The notes under the pieces: generated by a model | Databases searched by the model: none | Told to the model about the DNA's origin: nothing | What the model saw: only the letters and a program-made list of their open reading frames with translations | Shown: piece by piece, positions 17,556 through 25,715 of the stretch | Position numbering within the stretch: position 1 is the first letter of the stretch | Layout: the number at the start of each line of letters is the position of its first letter | Made by a program: the position numbers and the translations under genes | DNA from: Candidatus Symbiothrix dinenymphae | GTDB lineage: Bacteria > Bacteroidota > Bacteroidia > Bacteroidales > Azobacteroidaceae | Direction of reading: 5' to 3' | Length of the DNA stretch: 40,506 bases | Assembly (NCBI GenBank): GCA_001417715.1 | Contig: BBRT01000183.1 | Span: forward strand, 1-40,506

Positions 17556-19268
17556 TTAGCCAATCTCAAACTTGTCTTTGCCAATAAAAATAATCGACGC
17601 GAAGCGCACATCGGCGCGCTCTGCAAATTCACGCGAATTTCGATATTTCTCCAATTGTGCGCGGGCATCATTCCGTGCTGAGTGCAATGCTTTTCTATCG
17701 CCCTTTTTGAGGTATTTGAGCTCCCACACCCATTCATATTTTATGTCGGGAAGTAGGGGGCTACGTTGCAAAAAAATGTCGATATAGCCGTTTTCTACCT
17801 CCTTTTCAGTGCGCGGCACATACAACTTGCTTTGAAACAAGCCGTTGAGCAGCATGATTTTGATGTGTTTTTCATTGAAGTGTTGCAAGTCGCGATTCGA
17901 CAGGCGGCTGAAAATGTTCTTGCTCACATATTCGATGTAGGGGCGCAAATTGCCGGGGTAAGCCAATTGCCACACCGCATCGGTTTGTTGTCGCAAATCA
18001 ATCATCACATCCTTGTTCCATTCTAATGTCAACTGCTCCAGATATTCCCAATAAACGGTTCGGATGGAATAATTGGGGATTTTCAAATACAACCGACCAT
18101 CATGGTATTTATCCACCGTGAGCAGTCCCATATAAAAAAGCAGGGATATAAAATACTTGGTGTCTTCCAACCTATCAATCGAAAATTTGCTGATGACATC
18201 GGACATAATGCCATTGTTCTGAACAATTTCTATCAAAGTATTGCGATTTTCCTCGTTTTGAACCATGCGGCGCAAACGGTTGTAATCGGTTTTCAGGTTG
18301 TCATCAATGATATTTTTGGGTGGCTTCTGAGATGTTAATATTTGGTAGAAGAAATAGAGAATCATGGATGGGTTATATACACGATGTTCTCCGTCTTCAT
18401 GAAAAAGATACCCATTGTAATACGTTTCCATATCCACATTGACAAAGTTGGGGTCAACGCCGGTTTCGTGCATCAGGGCATCTACCTCCTGCTGCGTAAA
18501 ACCCATCATCTCATTATACTTTGGTTCAAGCGTGAGATTGACGGCGATATTAAATCCACTCGTGAGGTCGTCCAGCATCACAGGAGATATGCCGGTGATG
18601 AAGATGCGGTCAATAACTGTGTTCGTGCCTGTCTTTAGGGCTTCGTAAAAATCGCGTACAAGTCCGTTTGCGTGTACCATGTTGTGGTAAACATCTTTGC
18701 CCAATTGACTGCCCATCGCGATGAGGTCGTTGGCAAAGTGGTCGTATTCATCAATGATGACAAAAATTTTCACATCAGCCGGTTCCACCTTGTCAATGAC
18801 ACTCTGGATGGACAAAATACCCTGTTTTCCCGCATCTAAGCGTTGAATAAAACTATCGGCATCGGGAAAAAGATTCCGATAAACATCGACGAATCGACGA
18901 ACCGCGTTTTGTATTTTACCGGAAAAAGAAACCCGAAACCTGTCTTCGTCGGACGTGTCTATTCCAGAGAAGTCGAATTTCAACACGGCGTAAGCATTCT
19001 TTTTGGGCGTAGGATGCTTGCCAATATAAAGTCCGCCGAACAGTTTGTCAAAATCCTTTGCCCGGTTTACGTCATAGTAATTTTCGAGCAGAGAGGAGAA
19101 CAAACTCTTGCCAAACTTGCGCGGGCGGATGAAAAACTGATATTTATTAGCCTCATTTTCAAGCTGTTCAACGAACCGTGTCTTATCCACATAAGCATAA
19201 TTCTCGGTCATAATGCTCTTAAAATTGGAGTTGCCGTAGGGCAACCGCTTAACTGTTTTTGTTTCCAT
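17556..19268 (-). CDS. AAA-ATPase-like protein with PD-(D/E)XK nuclease domain
   Basis: The 570-residue protein belongs to the family with an N-terminal AAA-ATPase_like domain (start LPYGNSNFKSI, YAYVDKTRF, Walker-A-like RPRKFGKSLF, strand VKIFVIIDEYDHFAND) and a C-terminal PDDEXK_9 nuclease-like domain (GYIDIFLQR followed by WVWELKYLKKGD). The family is greatly expanded in Bacteroidetes; no function is established. It differs from the two DUF4143 ATPases in this window in domain type and has no repeat array upstream, only a short leader behind a TACCTTTG box (19288-19295). It may be a mobile or defence-linked gene, but nothing here proves it. Confidence 0.88.
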   Translation of the reverse strand: METKTVKRLPYGNSNFKSIMTENYAYVDKTRFVEQLENEANKYQFFIRPRKFGKSLFSSLLENYYDVNRAKDFDKLFGGLYIGKHPTPKKNAYAVLKFDFSGIDTSDEDRFRVSFSGKIQNAVRRFVDVYRNLFPDADSFIQRLDAGKQGILSIQSVIDKVEPADVKIFVIIDEYDHFANDLIAMGSQLGKDVYHNMVHANGLVRDFYEALKTGTNTVIDRIFITGISPVMLDDLTSGFNIAVNLTLEPKYNEMMGFTQQEVDALMHETGVDPNFVNVDMETYYNGYLFHEDGEHRVYNPSMILYFFYQILTSQKPPKNIIDDNLKTDYNRLRRMVQNEENRNTLIEIVQNNGIMSDVISKFSIDRLEDTKYFISLLFYMGLLTVDKYHDGRLYLKIPNYSIRTVYWEYLEQLTLEWNKDVMIDLRQQTDAVWQLAYPGNLRPYIEYVSKNIFSRLSNRDLQHFNEKHIKIMLLNGLFQSKLYVPRTEKEVENGYIDIFLQRSPLLPDIKYEWVWELKYLKKGDRKALHSARNDARAQLEKYRNSREFAERADVRFASIIFIGKDKFEIG

Positions 19269-19287
19269 AACTTGTGATAATTTGCTG

Positions 19288-19295
19288 CAAAGGTA
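19288..19295 (-). promoter_or_regulatory. Promoter -7 box of the AAA-ATPase-like gene
   Basis: TACCTTTG on the minus strand, 19 nt before the start codon. Confidence 0.6.
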
Positions 19296-19316
19296 ACAAA
19301 AAAATCCTTTTCGTCA

Positions 19317-20174
19317 TCATTTGAATTGCGCTGCAAACGGGTGTTTCAAATTTTTTGTGCCGGTGAGTTCGCCTTCTATTGCGCCAAATTTCAGTTTGGC
19401 TTTCATGCGGATGGGCACGCGGTTGGGGTCGTCGCTGAGCCAGACTTCTAAGGCATCTTTGGACGTGGTGAATGCGTTATCGCCCTCTTTGATGTTCACA
19501 ATGTCGATATTGAGTTTTACGGTCTTGTAGCGGTATTTTCCCACAGTAATTGTGTGTTTTCCAGTGTAGCGAATGACGAGATTTGTTTGGTCAAAACCAA
19601 AAAAAACAGTGATTCTGCGTGCCGTTCCTATTGCCAACGAGTCATAAGCCAATGTGCGAAAGAGATTTATTGCTCCCAGAATATCGTAACCGGCAGCTTT
19701 GGCTACCATGACACTATCCACAGGGTCGCGTTTTTCTCGGACGCGTTTCAAATAGACCTGTGTCTGCTCATTGCTAAATTTTTTTGTGGTCATCCATTCA
19801 TAAAAGTGGTAGTCCGGTTCATGCACGATGCGATGGAAATACAAGGGCTGAAGGTCGGGCGTGCGGGCATAAGACGTCAGCGTGTCGCGTATTTTGTAAA
19901 CACTATTGAAAAAAGAAGTCGTTTTGAGCGTGAACATCGACCGCATTGCCGACTCACCGCTATAGGTGGTGGCTTTGATGGTATGCTGCCCCGTGGCAGC
20001 GGTGATGACAACCAAACCGTATTTGTATTTGACGGCAAAATCCATCTCCTCCCCATTTTGAAAGTGCATCTCGTCATCATAATCTTCGGCGTATGCACTG
20101 TGCCCCATACTGAACAGGCACAAACTTAAAAACAATGTCACTGCGGGATGACAACTACCTCTTTTTCTTTTCAT
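19317..20174 (-). CDS. DUF3108 exported protein
   Basis: The 285-residue product has a signal peptide (LFLSLCLFSMGHSAYAED) and the DUF3108 pattern: GEEMDFAVKYKYGLV near the mature N-terminus, YKIRDTLTSY, LQPLYFHRIVHEPDYHFYEW and the C-terminal VWLSDDPNRVPIRMKAKLKFGAIEGEL. The family is periplasmic or outer-membrane-associated and of unknown function. The start overlaps the end of the upstream lipoprotein gene by 20 nt, so the two are translationally coupled. Confidence 0.88.
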   Translation of the reverse strand: MKRKRGSCHPAVTLFLSLCLFSMGHSAYAEDYDDEMHFQNGEEMDFAVKYKYGLVVITAATGQHTIKATTYSGESAMRSMFTLKTTSFFNSVYKIRDTLTSYARTPDLQPLYFHRIVHEPDYHFYEWMTTKKFSNEQTQVYLKRVREKRDPVDSVMVAKAAGYDILGAINLFRTLAYDSLAIGTARRITVFFGFDQTNLVIRYTGKHTITVGKYRYKTVKLNIDIVNIKEGDNAFTTSKDALEVWLSDDPNRVPIRMKAKLKFGAIEGELTGTKNLKHPFAAQFK

Positions 20175-22086
20175 TTTTTCTCTCTTTTTGTGTTTGTTGT
20201 TTTTCTTTCGGCTTGTTTTTTACAATTACAGCCGGTTTTTGACTATCTATCGGAAGTTCCGTGACGTTCCACGATTGCTCCAGCTCCATATAGCCCTTTA
20301 ATTCAATTTCGAGGGGAAAATAATAGACGGCTTCCGGCTGCGTGAGCGTGGCATAATCGCCGGTGTCCCACGCTCCATTGTCGTTTGCATCATCTATATA
20401 GCGCAAATAATACTTGCCGGGCTTGAGATTTTCAAAAATCAATTCGCCGCTTTGCAATGGGGCGGTGCGCACCATTTTGCCGCCGCCATCGAGCAGTTCG
20501 CCAAAGCCTGTCCCCTCAATGCCCGAAGTTTTTACATATAAATGGGCATAGAACTCCTCCGGTTGCGCTTTAAATGTTGTTTCTGCCTTTTTTACCGGTA
20601 AATCATAGATGCCAAAAATCGCCGCCGAGTCTATATCCATTTTATATTCAGCAGCATACGACCATTCGTGATAGATGTAATAAATGCGCGGATTCAGACT
20701 ATCCTGCCAAATCGGATAATCGCGCTTTTCCCACAGCGTATCAACCTTTTGACTGATTTGTATCGCCAAAGAATCAAACGGGCGAACAGGCTCCTCAAAC
20801 GTGATTTTGATAGTATCTAAAACATCCAAACTACCTGACGGATAGACTTTTAAATCCAAATAGCGAATCGCTATCGAATCCACATTGGCAGTGTCTGACT
20901 CAAGTGGTGCGCCTTTCTTCTTTTTAGGCTCTTTTTTTACCTCTTTTGGAGGCTCTTTCGGTGCTTTGGGGCGTTTATAATTGAATTTGACGGTATCTGT
21001 TTTTGAAACTAATTGGTCAAGCGTGTCTGTTGCCAAATAATTTACCTCAATGAATAGTGTGTCGTTTTGATATACCAGCGAATCGGTTAGCCAATATGTG
21101 AGCGTTTTTTGGTCAGGCGAATACTCCACAACAGCTTCTATGGGCAGTTGATCATCAGTGAGGGAATCGCCGGTCAAGCCCGCAATGACAGGCTGCTCCG
21201 TAATGGGTGCTCCAAACTCCATCGTCAGTTGGTGAGCCAGCGGACGACCTGTTTTCACGAGATATTGCTTGGGAACCTCCTTTTTGAAGAGGCGCAACAG
21301 CATGTCATCGGGCGTAAAACGGGTGAAATGCACCTCCTTGATGGTGTCGATGGTCAACGTGTCGCGCCAAATCGTGTCTATACGCATCGCAGGCTCAAAT
21401 GACGGCACAATCAGAGTGGTGTCAAACGCAATGGCTTCCGGCGATTGGTCGTAACGAAAATTGCGATTTTGCTCGCTTAATGCAAAAAGGTGGTAGCTGC
21501 CGGGGGCTATGTTGCGTATCCAAAAAAATCCGGCTTCGTTGGTCTGCGAGGTGCGCAGAAACGGCAGATGGGTGAATGCCGAATCTTCCAAATTGGAGTG
21601 AATCCCAACCATGATGTTGGGCATCGGTTCCAAATCCTCCGCATTCAAAACACGCCCCGCAATCACCAATGAATCAATCACATCGCCGGTCGAAAAGGCA
21701 TACGTGAAGCCATTGAGAACATTTTTCTCATTATTATCCGCAATGGCATCCGTGAAATCAAATGTATAAGTCGTATTAGGAATCAGCGAATCTTTCAGTT
21801 CCACACTGATATTTTTGCCAAACGCCTTTGTTACAGGCATTTTTTGTTGCGGGGGCGTGATAATCACTTTTTCGTTGGGCTTTTCCAAAGTAATATATTC
21901 GTCAAACGAGAGCAAAATCTTTCTTTTATCCACATGAACACCCCCCTGCGCAGGCACCGCCCCAACAAATCGCGGCGGGTCATAGTCATAATCTCCCCCC
22001 TCAGGAGCCGCCATACTGGCACAAGCATAGCACCCGCAACCGAGCAGCAAGCCGACAACAACATAATACCCTATTTTATACAGCAT
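20155..22086 (-). CDS. Ig-like (Big_5) domain lipoprotein
   Basis: The roughly 643-residue product has a lipoprotein signal; the lipid cysteine is in LLLGCGC or in YACASMAAPEGG, the second fitting homologues with C-x-PTGGPxD. It is followed by a Big_5-type Ig-like domain (VPAQGGVHVDKRKILLSFDEYITL ... TYTFDF), SpaA/carboxypeptidase-like beta domains and a lysine-rich tail. It is probably surface or periplasmic; function unknown. The upstream ATG 22107 lies within the -7 box (22105-22112), so 22086 or 22095 is the start. Residues VIAGLTG near the middle are encoded by a solo palindrome arm (21172-21189). A low-complexity P/K segment (PKAPKEPPKEVKKEPKKKKG) links the domains. Confidence 0.85.
   Translation of the reverse strand: MLYKIGYYVVVGLLLGCGCYACASMAAPEGGDYDYDPPRFVGAVPAQGGVHVDKRKILLSFDEYITLEKPNEKVIITPPQQKMPVTKAFGKNISVELKDSLIPNTTYTFDFTDAIADNNEKNVLNGFTYAFSTGDVIDSLVIAGRVLNAEDLEPMPNIMVGIHSNLEDSAFTHLPFLRTSQTNEAGFFWIRNIAPGSYHLFALSEQNRNFRYDQSPEAIAFDTTLIVPSFEPAMRIDTIWRDTLTIDTIKEVHFTRFTPDDMLLRLFKKEVPKQYLVKTGRPLAHQLTMEFGAPITEQPVIAGLTGDSLTDDQLPIEAVVEYSPDQKTLTYWLTDSLVYQNDTLFIEVNYLATDTLDQLVSKTDTVKFNYKRPKAPKEPPKEVKKEPKKKKGAPLESDTANVDSIAIRYLDLKVYPSGSLDVLDTIKITFEEPVRPFDSLAIQISQKVDTLWEKRDYPIWQDSLNPRIYYIYHEWSYAAEYKMDIDSAAIFGIYDLPVKKAETTFKAQPEEFYAHLYVKTSGIEGTGFGELLDGGGKMVRTAPLQSGELIFENLKPGKYYLRYIDDANDNGAWDTGDYATLTQPEAVYYFPLEIELKGYMELEQSWNVTELPIDSQKPAVIVKNKPKEKQQTQKERKNEKKKR
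21172..21189. repeat. In-frame solo arm of the GCGGGCTTGACCCGC repeat
   Basis: GGTCAAGCCCGCAATGAC lies within the Ig-like lipoprotein gene and is read on the minus strand as VIAGLT. Confidence 0.75.
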
Positions 22087-22104
22087 TTGACCCATAAGTG
22101 GGCG

Positions 22105-22112
22105 CAAAGGTA
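22105..22112 (-). promoter_or_regulatory. Promoter -7 box of the lipoprotein/DUF3108 operon
   Basis: TACCTTTG on the minus strand, 18 nt before ATG 22086 and 9 nt before ATG 22095. Confidence 0.65.
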
Positions 22113-22206
22113 CGATTTTTTGAGCAGAGTTTAACGCTTGAAAATATAATTGCTAATCAAAGGAATAAAAATATATGGATCAAGACGAATCCCCGGTCCG
22201 CACCCA

Positions 22207-22237
22207 TTTGCAACTATCACTTTTTTTTGTACTTTTG
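22207..22237 (+). promoter_or_regulatory. Promoter of the DUF5686 gene
   Basis: TTTG (22207-22210), 19 nt spacer, TACTTTTG (22230-22237): full consensus. The leader contains a 4-codon ORF (ATG 22250, MRQK) whose stop overlaps the A of the main ATG region. Confidence 0.85.
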
Positions 22238-22263
22238 CACCCTAAAAAAATGCGACAAAAATA

Positions 22264-24573
22264 ATGCGCCGATTTATCATTGCTGGCTTGACCCGTAGCC
22301 TCCATATTATCCTGTTTGTGTTGCTCTTTGGCAGCACCCAGCCCGCTACCCCACAGTGGAACACCGCCGACCGCCAGCTCGACACTGTAACTGTGCGCAA
22401 AACAAAGGAGAAATACACCCAAAAAGGCAATCCGGCTGTGGCTTTCATCGAGGAAGTCATCAAGCGGCGGCAGATGCACAACCCGCGTGAGCACGATTTT
22501 TACAGTTACGAAAGTTACGAGCAGCGGACGTTTGCCCGCGACAATTTCACCGCTGAGGAGGCGCAGAGCAATTGGCTGTTTCGGCAGGCTGACTTTTTGA
22601 CTGATTTTATTGACACGGTGAGCGTTGCGGGGCGGTCCGTTATGCCGCTTTACAGTGAGGAGCGGGTGGAGCAAATTTATCATCGGAAGTTGCCGCAGTC
22701 CGAAAAGCGGGTGGTGGAGGCGGTGAAGGCGGAGGGTGTTACCGATATGTTTTCGGAAGAAAGCATTTCCAATTTTCTGGGGGAAACGTTCCATGAAATC
22801 GACCTCTTTCAGGACAATGTGCCGTTGCTTTTGCAGCGATTTGTAAGCCCGTTGGCGACTTTTGGACCCGCGTATTACAAATATTACCTCCTGGATACGG
22901 TTGTGGTGAACAATGTGCGGTGTGTGGATGTGGGTTTTGCACCGTTCAACTCCGAATCGTTCAGTTTCACGGGGCATCTGTACGTTACCGCCGACTCAAC
23001 CTATTTCATACAAAAAGCCTCTTTCACTACGCCACATCACATTAATTTGAACATGGTCAATAGCCTGACCGTTACGCAGGAATACGCTCGAACGCCCGAC
23101 AGCACACGCCTGCTGACGAAAAACACGGTCGTGGTGGATTTCAACATTTTGAAAAACGACAAAGGCATTTATGCCCGACAGATAGTTGAGCGGCGCAATC
23201 ATTCGTTTGAACCGCCCGCCGACCGGACAATTTTTAAAGAAAGAGCCCCCATCATTGAGCGCGCCGATGCACACGCTCAGCCGGAGGCGTTTTGGAACGA
23301 AAAGCGGTCAGACGAAATCAAAACCGGAGGTCCGACCGCCAAAGCCCTGATGGCAAAAATGCGCACCAAGCCGCTGTTTTATTTTCTTTTATACGCGGTG
23401 GATGTGCTTGTGAACGGCTACATCCCCATTGTGGGCGATTCGGCATACTTTGAAACGGGTCCGCTGCATACTTTGGTCAGCACCAACGAGTTGGAAGGTT
23501 TGCGCGTGCGGCTCGGCGGCACCACAAGGGTCAATCTCAGTCGCCAACTGTTTGCCAACGGCTATCTGGCTTACGGGCTTGGTGATAAGAAGATTAAGGG
23601 CAATCTGCTGCTGGAGTACGACTTTGAGAAGAAGAAACGCTACCGTTTGGAATACCCATATCACTACCTCCGAGCGGAATATAAATACGATGTGAACCCG
23701 CTGGGGCAACATGCCGCGAATGCCACTTACGACAATATGTTTGCAGCATTTATCAAACGCAAACCCGACAAGTTGCTGACTTATATGCAAACAGCAGAGT
23801 TTTCCTATTTTCGCGAACATTACAACGGCTGGAGTTATGGCATCAAGGCGCGGCATCTGACGGAATGGGCAACTGTCAGTGTGCCAATTATTAATTACCA
23901 ATTACCAATGGCGCATTATCGGAGTGCTGAGTTGGAGTTTCGGTTGCGTTGGGCTTTGGGGGAGAAGTTTTATCAGTCGCGCAATCGGCGTTATGCTATT
24001 ACTATGGATGCGCCGGTGATTGAACTTACGCATACTACGGCGTTTAAGGATGTGCTGGGGGGCGATTTTAAGTACGACCGCACGGAGTTGAGTGTTCGCA
24101 AACGTCTTTGGCTGTCGCCGTTTGGCTTTTTGGATATGCGCGGCAGGGTGGGGGGGATATGGGGGGATGTGCCCTATCCGTTGCTATTTATTCCCAACAC
24201 TAATCTGTCGTATATCCTTAAAACAGAGGCGTTTTCGTTGATGGACCCGATGGAATTTATCAACGACCGCTTCGTGGCGTGGGATGTGCAATACCACCTC
24301 AACGGCACCCTGTTCAACCGCATCCCGCTACTCAACCAACTGCGACTGCGCGAAGTTGTGGGGTTGCAAGGCTGGTACGGACGGTCAGTTAGCAGTTACC
24401 AGTTACCGGTTACCAGTTATTCTATGGGGAATGTGCCTTATATGGAATTGACTTTTGGGGTTGAGAATATTTTTCGGCTTATTCGGGTGGATTATGTGCG
24501 GCGGCTCACTTACCGCAATCATCCGAATGTGCCTAATGATGGTGTGCGGGCGGGCGTTGTTTTTTCGTTTTGA
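22264..24573 (+). CDS. DUF5686 outer-membrane protein
   Basis: The 769-residue protein matches the DUF5686 family: VRKTKEKYTQKGNPAVAFIEEVIKRR, then NPREHDFYSYESYEQ and NFLGETFHEIDLF, a middle region with DVGFAPFNSESFSFTGHLYV, and a C-terminal predicted barrel ending YRNHPNVPNDGVRAGVVFSF. Homologues often carry an N-terminal carboxypeptidase-regulatory domain that is missing here. Residues 6-12 of the signal peptide (IAGLTRS) come from a degenerate palindromic repeat, and residues about 541-549 and 708-719 from heptamer repeats, all in frame. Function is unknown; outer-membrane location is inferred. Confidence 0.85.
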   Translation: MRRFIIAGLTRSLHIILFVLLFGSTQPATPQWNTADRQLDTVTVRKTKEKYTQKGNPAVAFIEEVIKRRQMHNPREHDFYSYESYEQRTFARDNFTAEEAQSNWLFRQADFLTDFIDTVSVAGRSVMPLYSEERVEQIYHRKLPQSEKRVVEAVKAEGVTDMFSEESISNFLGETFHEIDLFQDNVPLLLQRFVSPLATFGPAYYKYYLLDTVVVNNVRCVDVGFAPFNSESFSFTGHLYVTADSTYFIQKASFTTPHHINLNMVNSLTVTQEYARTPDSTRLLTKNTVVVDFNILKNDKGIYARQIVERRNHSFEPPADRTIFKERAPIIERADAHAQPEAFWNEKRSDEIKTGGPTAKALMAKMRTKPLFYFLLYAVDVLVNGYIPIVGDSAYFETGPLHTLVSTNELEGLRVRLGGTTRVNLSRQLFANGYLAYGLGDKKIKGNLLLEYDFEKKKRYRLEYPYHYLRAEYKYDVNPLGQHAANATYDNMFAAFIKRKPDKLLTYMQTAEFSYFREHYNGWSYGIKARHLTEWATVSVPIINYQLPMAHYRSAELEFRLRWALGEKFYQSRNRRYAITMDAPVIELTHTTAFKDVLGGDFKYDRTELSVRKRLWLSPFGFLDMRGRVGGIWGDVPYPLLFIPNTNLSYILKTEAFSLMDPMEFINDRFVAWDVQYHLNGTLFNRIPLLNQLRLREVVGLQGWYGRSVSSYQLPVTSYSMGNVPYMELTFGVENIFRLIRVDYVRRLTYRNHPNVPNDGVRAGVVFSF
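22279..22298. repeat. Degenerate palindrome arm in the signal-peptide codons
   Basis: This 20-nt stretch matches the repeat arm ATTGCGGGCTTGACCCGCAA at 17 positions and encodes part of the DUF5686 signal peptide. Confidence 0.65.
23884..23910. repeat. In-frame heptamer repeats (CCAATTA type)
   Basis: CCAATTA, TTAATTA, CCAATTA and CCAATGG follow one another within the DUF5686 gene and encode IINYQLPM. Confidence 0.7.
24386..24420. repeat. In-frame heptamer repeats (CAGTTAC type)
   Basis: Five 7-nt units (CAGTTAG, CAGTTAC twice, CGGTTAC, CAGTTAT) lie within the DUF5686 gene and encode SVSSYQLPVTSY. Confidence 0.8.
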
Positions 24574-24584
24574 AAAAATTATTG

Positions 24585-24592
24585 TACTTTTG
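24585..24592 (+). promoter_or_regulatory. Orphan promoter -7 box
   Basis: TACTTTTG followed by GCGCCC, almost the same as the DUF5686 promoter box (TACTTTTGCACCC). The gene it served is gone or reduced to fragments. Confidence 0.5.
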
Positions 24593-24642
24593 CGCCCGAA
24601 AAAATTAGTGATGATAATGAAAAGTGACATATATCGGATTGG

Positions 24643-24738
24643 CATTGCGGGCTTGACCCGCAATCTCTCGTGCTGCATTGCTCTGTTGCCCAGCATTCGA
24701 CTCCTTTTCGGGGGATTGCGGGTCAAGCCCGCAATGAC
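24643..24738. mobile_element. MITE-like inverted-repeat element, copy 1
   Basis: The left arm includes ATTGCGGGCTTGACCCGCAAT (24644-24664) and the right arm its inverse (24714-24738). Each arm is itself nearly palindromic. The roughly 49-bp interior (TGCATTGCTCTGTTGCCCAG ... ATTCG ... TCCTTTTC) closely resembles that of the copy at 27421. There is no coding capacity, so any mobility would depend on an enzyme supplied elsewhere. Confidence 0.75.
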
Positions 24739-24797
24739 AAACTGCCCCGGAGCATTTACCCCCCCCCACCCCCAACCAACATCCTCATTATCAAGAA

Positions 24798-24863
24798 GTT
24801 ATGAGCGTTCATTAAAGCTGTTTATAAACAGTTATGAGCGTTTGTTAAAGTTGTTTTTAAGCA
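24798..24863. repeat. Two-unit 33-bp tandem repeat
   Basis: GTTATGAGCGTT recurs at 24798 and 24831, with the following sequence (about 33 bp each) alike: TTAAAGCTGTTTATAA versus TTAAAGTTGTTTTTAA. Each unit contains ATG-AGC-GTT-xxT-TAA, a four-codon ORF. Confidence 0.6.
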
Positions 24864-25019
24864 AAATAGCATCAGCTTTCTCAGGTTTTTGATACTACTT
24901 CCCAAACTGAATGCGCTATTTATAGGAGCCAATATTAAAGGGCATAAGTTTATGAAAGCCGAATATATTGAATTTTCTATCGGTAAAAAATTTTTTGGTA
25001 AATGACACTATGGTAATAT

Positions 25020-25133
25020 ATCGAAAACATCTTCCGCATCCTCTGTGTGAACTATGTGCGGCGGCTCACATATCGCGGCCGTCCGGATGTGCCCAACGAA
25101 GGCGTGCGAGTGGGGGCGTTGTTCTCGTTTTGA
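25020..25133 (+). pseudogene. 3' remnant of a second DUF5686 gene
   Basis: Read without a start codon, the frame gives IENIFRILCVNYVRRLTY and RGRPDVPNEGVRVGALFSF before TGA. The intact gene ends VENIFRLIRVDYVRRLTY, RNHPNVPNDGVRAGVVFSF. The match covers 37 codons and ends at the same residue, so this is the tail of a paralogue. Upstream sequence is unrelated and repeat-filled. The copy has diverged at both DNA and protein level, so the duplication is not recent. Confidence 0.85.
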
Positions 25134-25183
25134 AGTGCCGACTTCAAAACGACAAAACAACGCCGCTTCACCTGAGGAGGTTT

Positions 25184-25606
25184 TTATTTTCCCTTGTACT
25201 TCTGCTCAAGCAGGTAGGCAACGAACAAGCCAGTGCCGCCGAAGATGGTGATAAAGGAAAAATACAGCACAAATTGTATTTCGCCTACGTGTCGCCAATT
25301 GTCTATCCGGCTAAACTCCTGCGTAAGAAAAGCGTCAAAAAGACCATACTCAACCAGGAGTGCCACGATGCAACCTACGCCAACACCCATCAGCAGCAAT
25401 GCTACCCGCAAAGCCCCGAAACCATAGTTTTGCGTACCAACAATCAGCTCCGGAAGATTGATTTTTCCACCTTCTCTTTTTTCAAAGATGACAGGAAGTT
25501 TTTCGATCAGCAGTAGCCGCTCTTGCCGCTTTACAAACAGTTCAAACAGTTTGTAAATACCCAACACAATAATCCCAACCACAAAAATAGGAACTAAATT
25601 ACTCAT
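25184..25606 (-). CDS. DUF6249-like membrane protein
   Basis: The 140-residue protein has three predicted membrane segments: LVPIFVVGIIVLGIYKLFELF at the N-terminus, ALRVALLLMGVGVGCIVALLV in the middle and EIQFVLYFSFITIFGGTGLF near the end, with a basic cytoplasmic stretch KRQERLLLIEKLPVIFEKRE. Proteins of this type are found divergent from, or next to, ECF sigma genes in Bacteroidales, as here. They are likely inner-membrane proteins of the same stress or envelope circuit, but the function is unknown. Confidence 0.75.
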   Translation of the reverse strand: MSNLVPIFVVGIIVLGIYKLFELFVKRQERLLLIEKLPVIFEKREGGKINLPELIVGTQNYGFGALRVALLLMGVGVGCIVALLVEYGLFDAFLTQEFSRIDNWRHVGEIQFVLYFSFITIFGGTGLFVAYLLEQKYKGK

Positions 25607-25622
25607 AATTTTAAATTTTTAA

Positions 25623-25654
25623 TTTGTGAATATTAATTTGTTTACATATCTTTG
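25623..25654 (+). promoter_or_regulatory. Promoter of the second ECF sigma operon
   Basis: TTTG (25623-25626), 20 nt, TATCTTTG (25647-25654). The expected leader is about 55 nt. Confidence 0.7.
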
Positions 25655-25672
25655 ACGCAACTGTGGGGAAAT

Positions 25673-25688
25673 GGTTACATTTGTAACC
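25673..25688. promoter_or_regulatory. Perfect palindrome in the sigma leader
   Basis: GGTTACA-tt-TGTAACC, 7-bp arms, located 12-34 nt downstream of the expected transcription start and 27 nt before the start codon. It may be an operator; as RNA its two-base loop is too tight unless inner pairs open. Confidence 0.55.
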
Positions 25689-25715
25689 GAATTTTTTTTT
25701 TGCGTCTAACAGAAT

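Larger units (their letters stand above)
24574..25019. other. Gene-free stretch: promoter-like box, repeats and debris
   Basis: The stretch begins with a promoter box TACTTTTG (24585-24592) like that of the DUF5686 gene and a start codon region (ATG 24611/24617) that runs straight into the 98-bp inverted-repeat element. It then has C-rich tracts (24750-24770), a 33-bp direct duplication (24798-24863), and an open but unrecognised plus-strand frame (24838-25005) reading LNALFIGANIKGHKF and IEFSIGKKFFGK. I see no intact gene. It most likely holds the ruined body of a second DUF5686 copy. Confidence 0.55.

Noticed and set aside
17556..19268. Third member of the repeat-leader ATPase system
   Set aside because: It belongs to another ATPase family (AAA-ATPase_like plus PDDEXK_9) and has only a short leader without repeats.
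24611..24892. Small protein MIMKSDIYRIGIAGLTRN...
   Set aside because: Nearly all of it is translated repeat (98-bp element and 33-bp duplication); probably the ruined start of the second DUF5686 copy.
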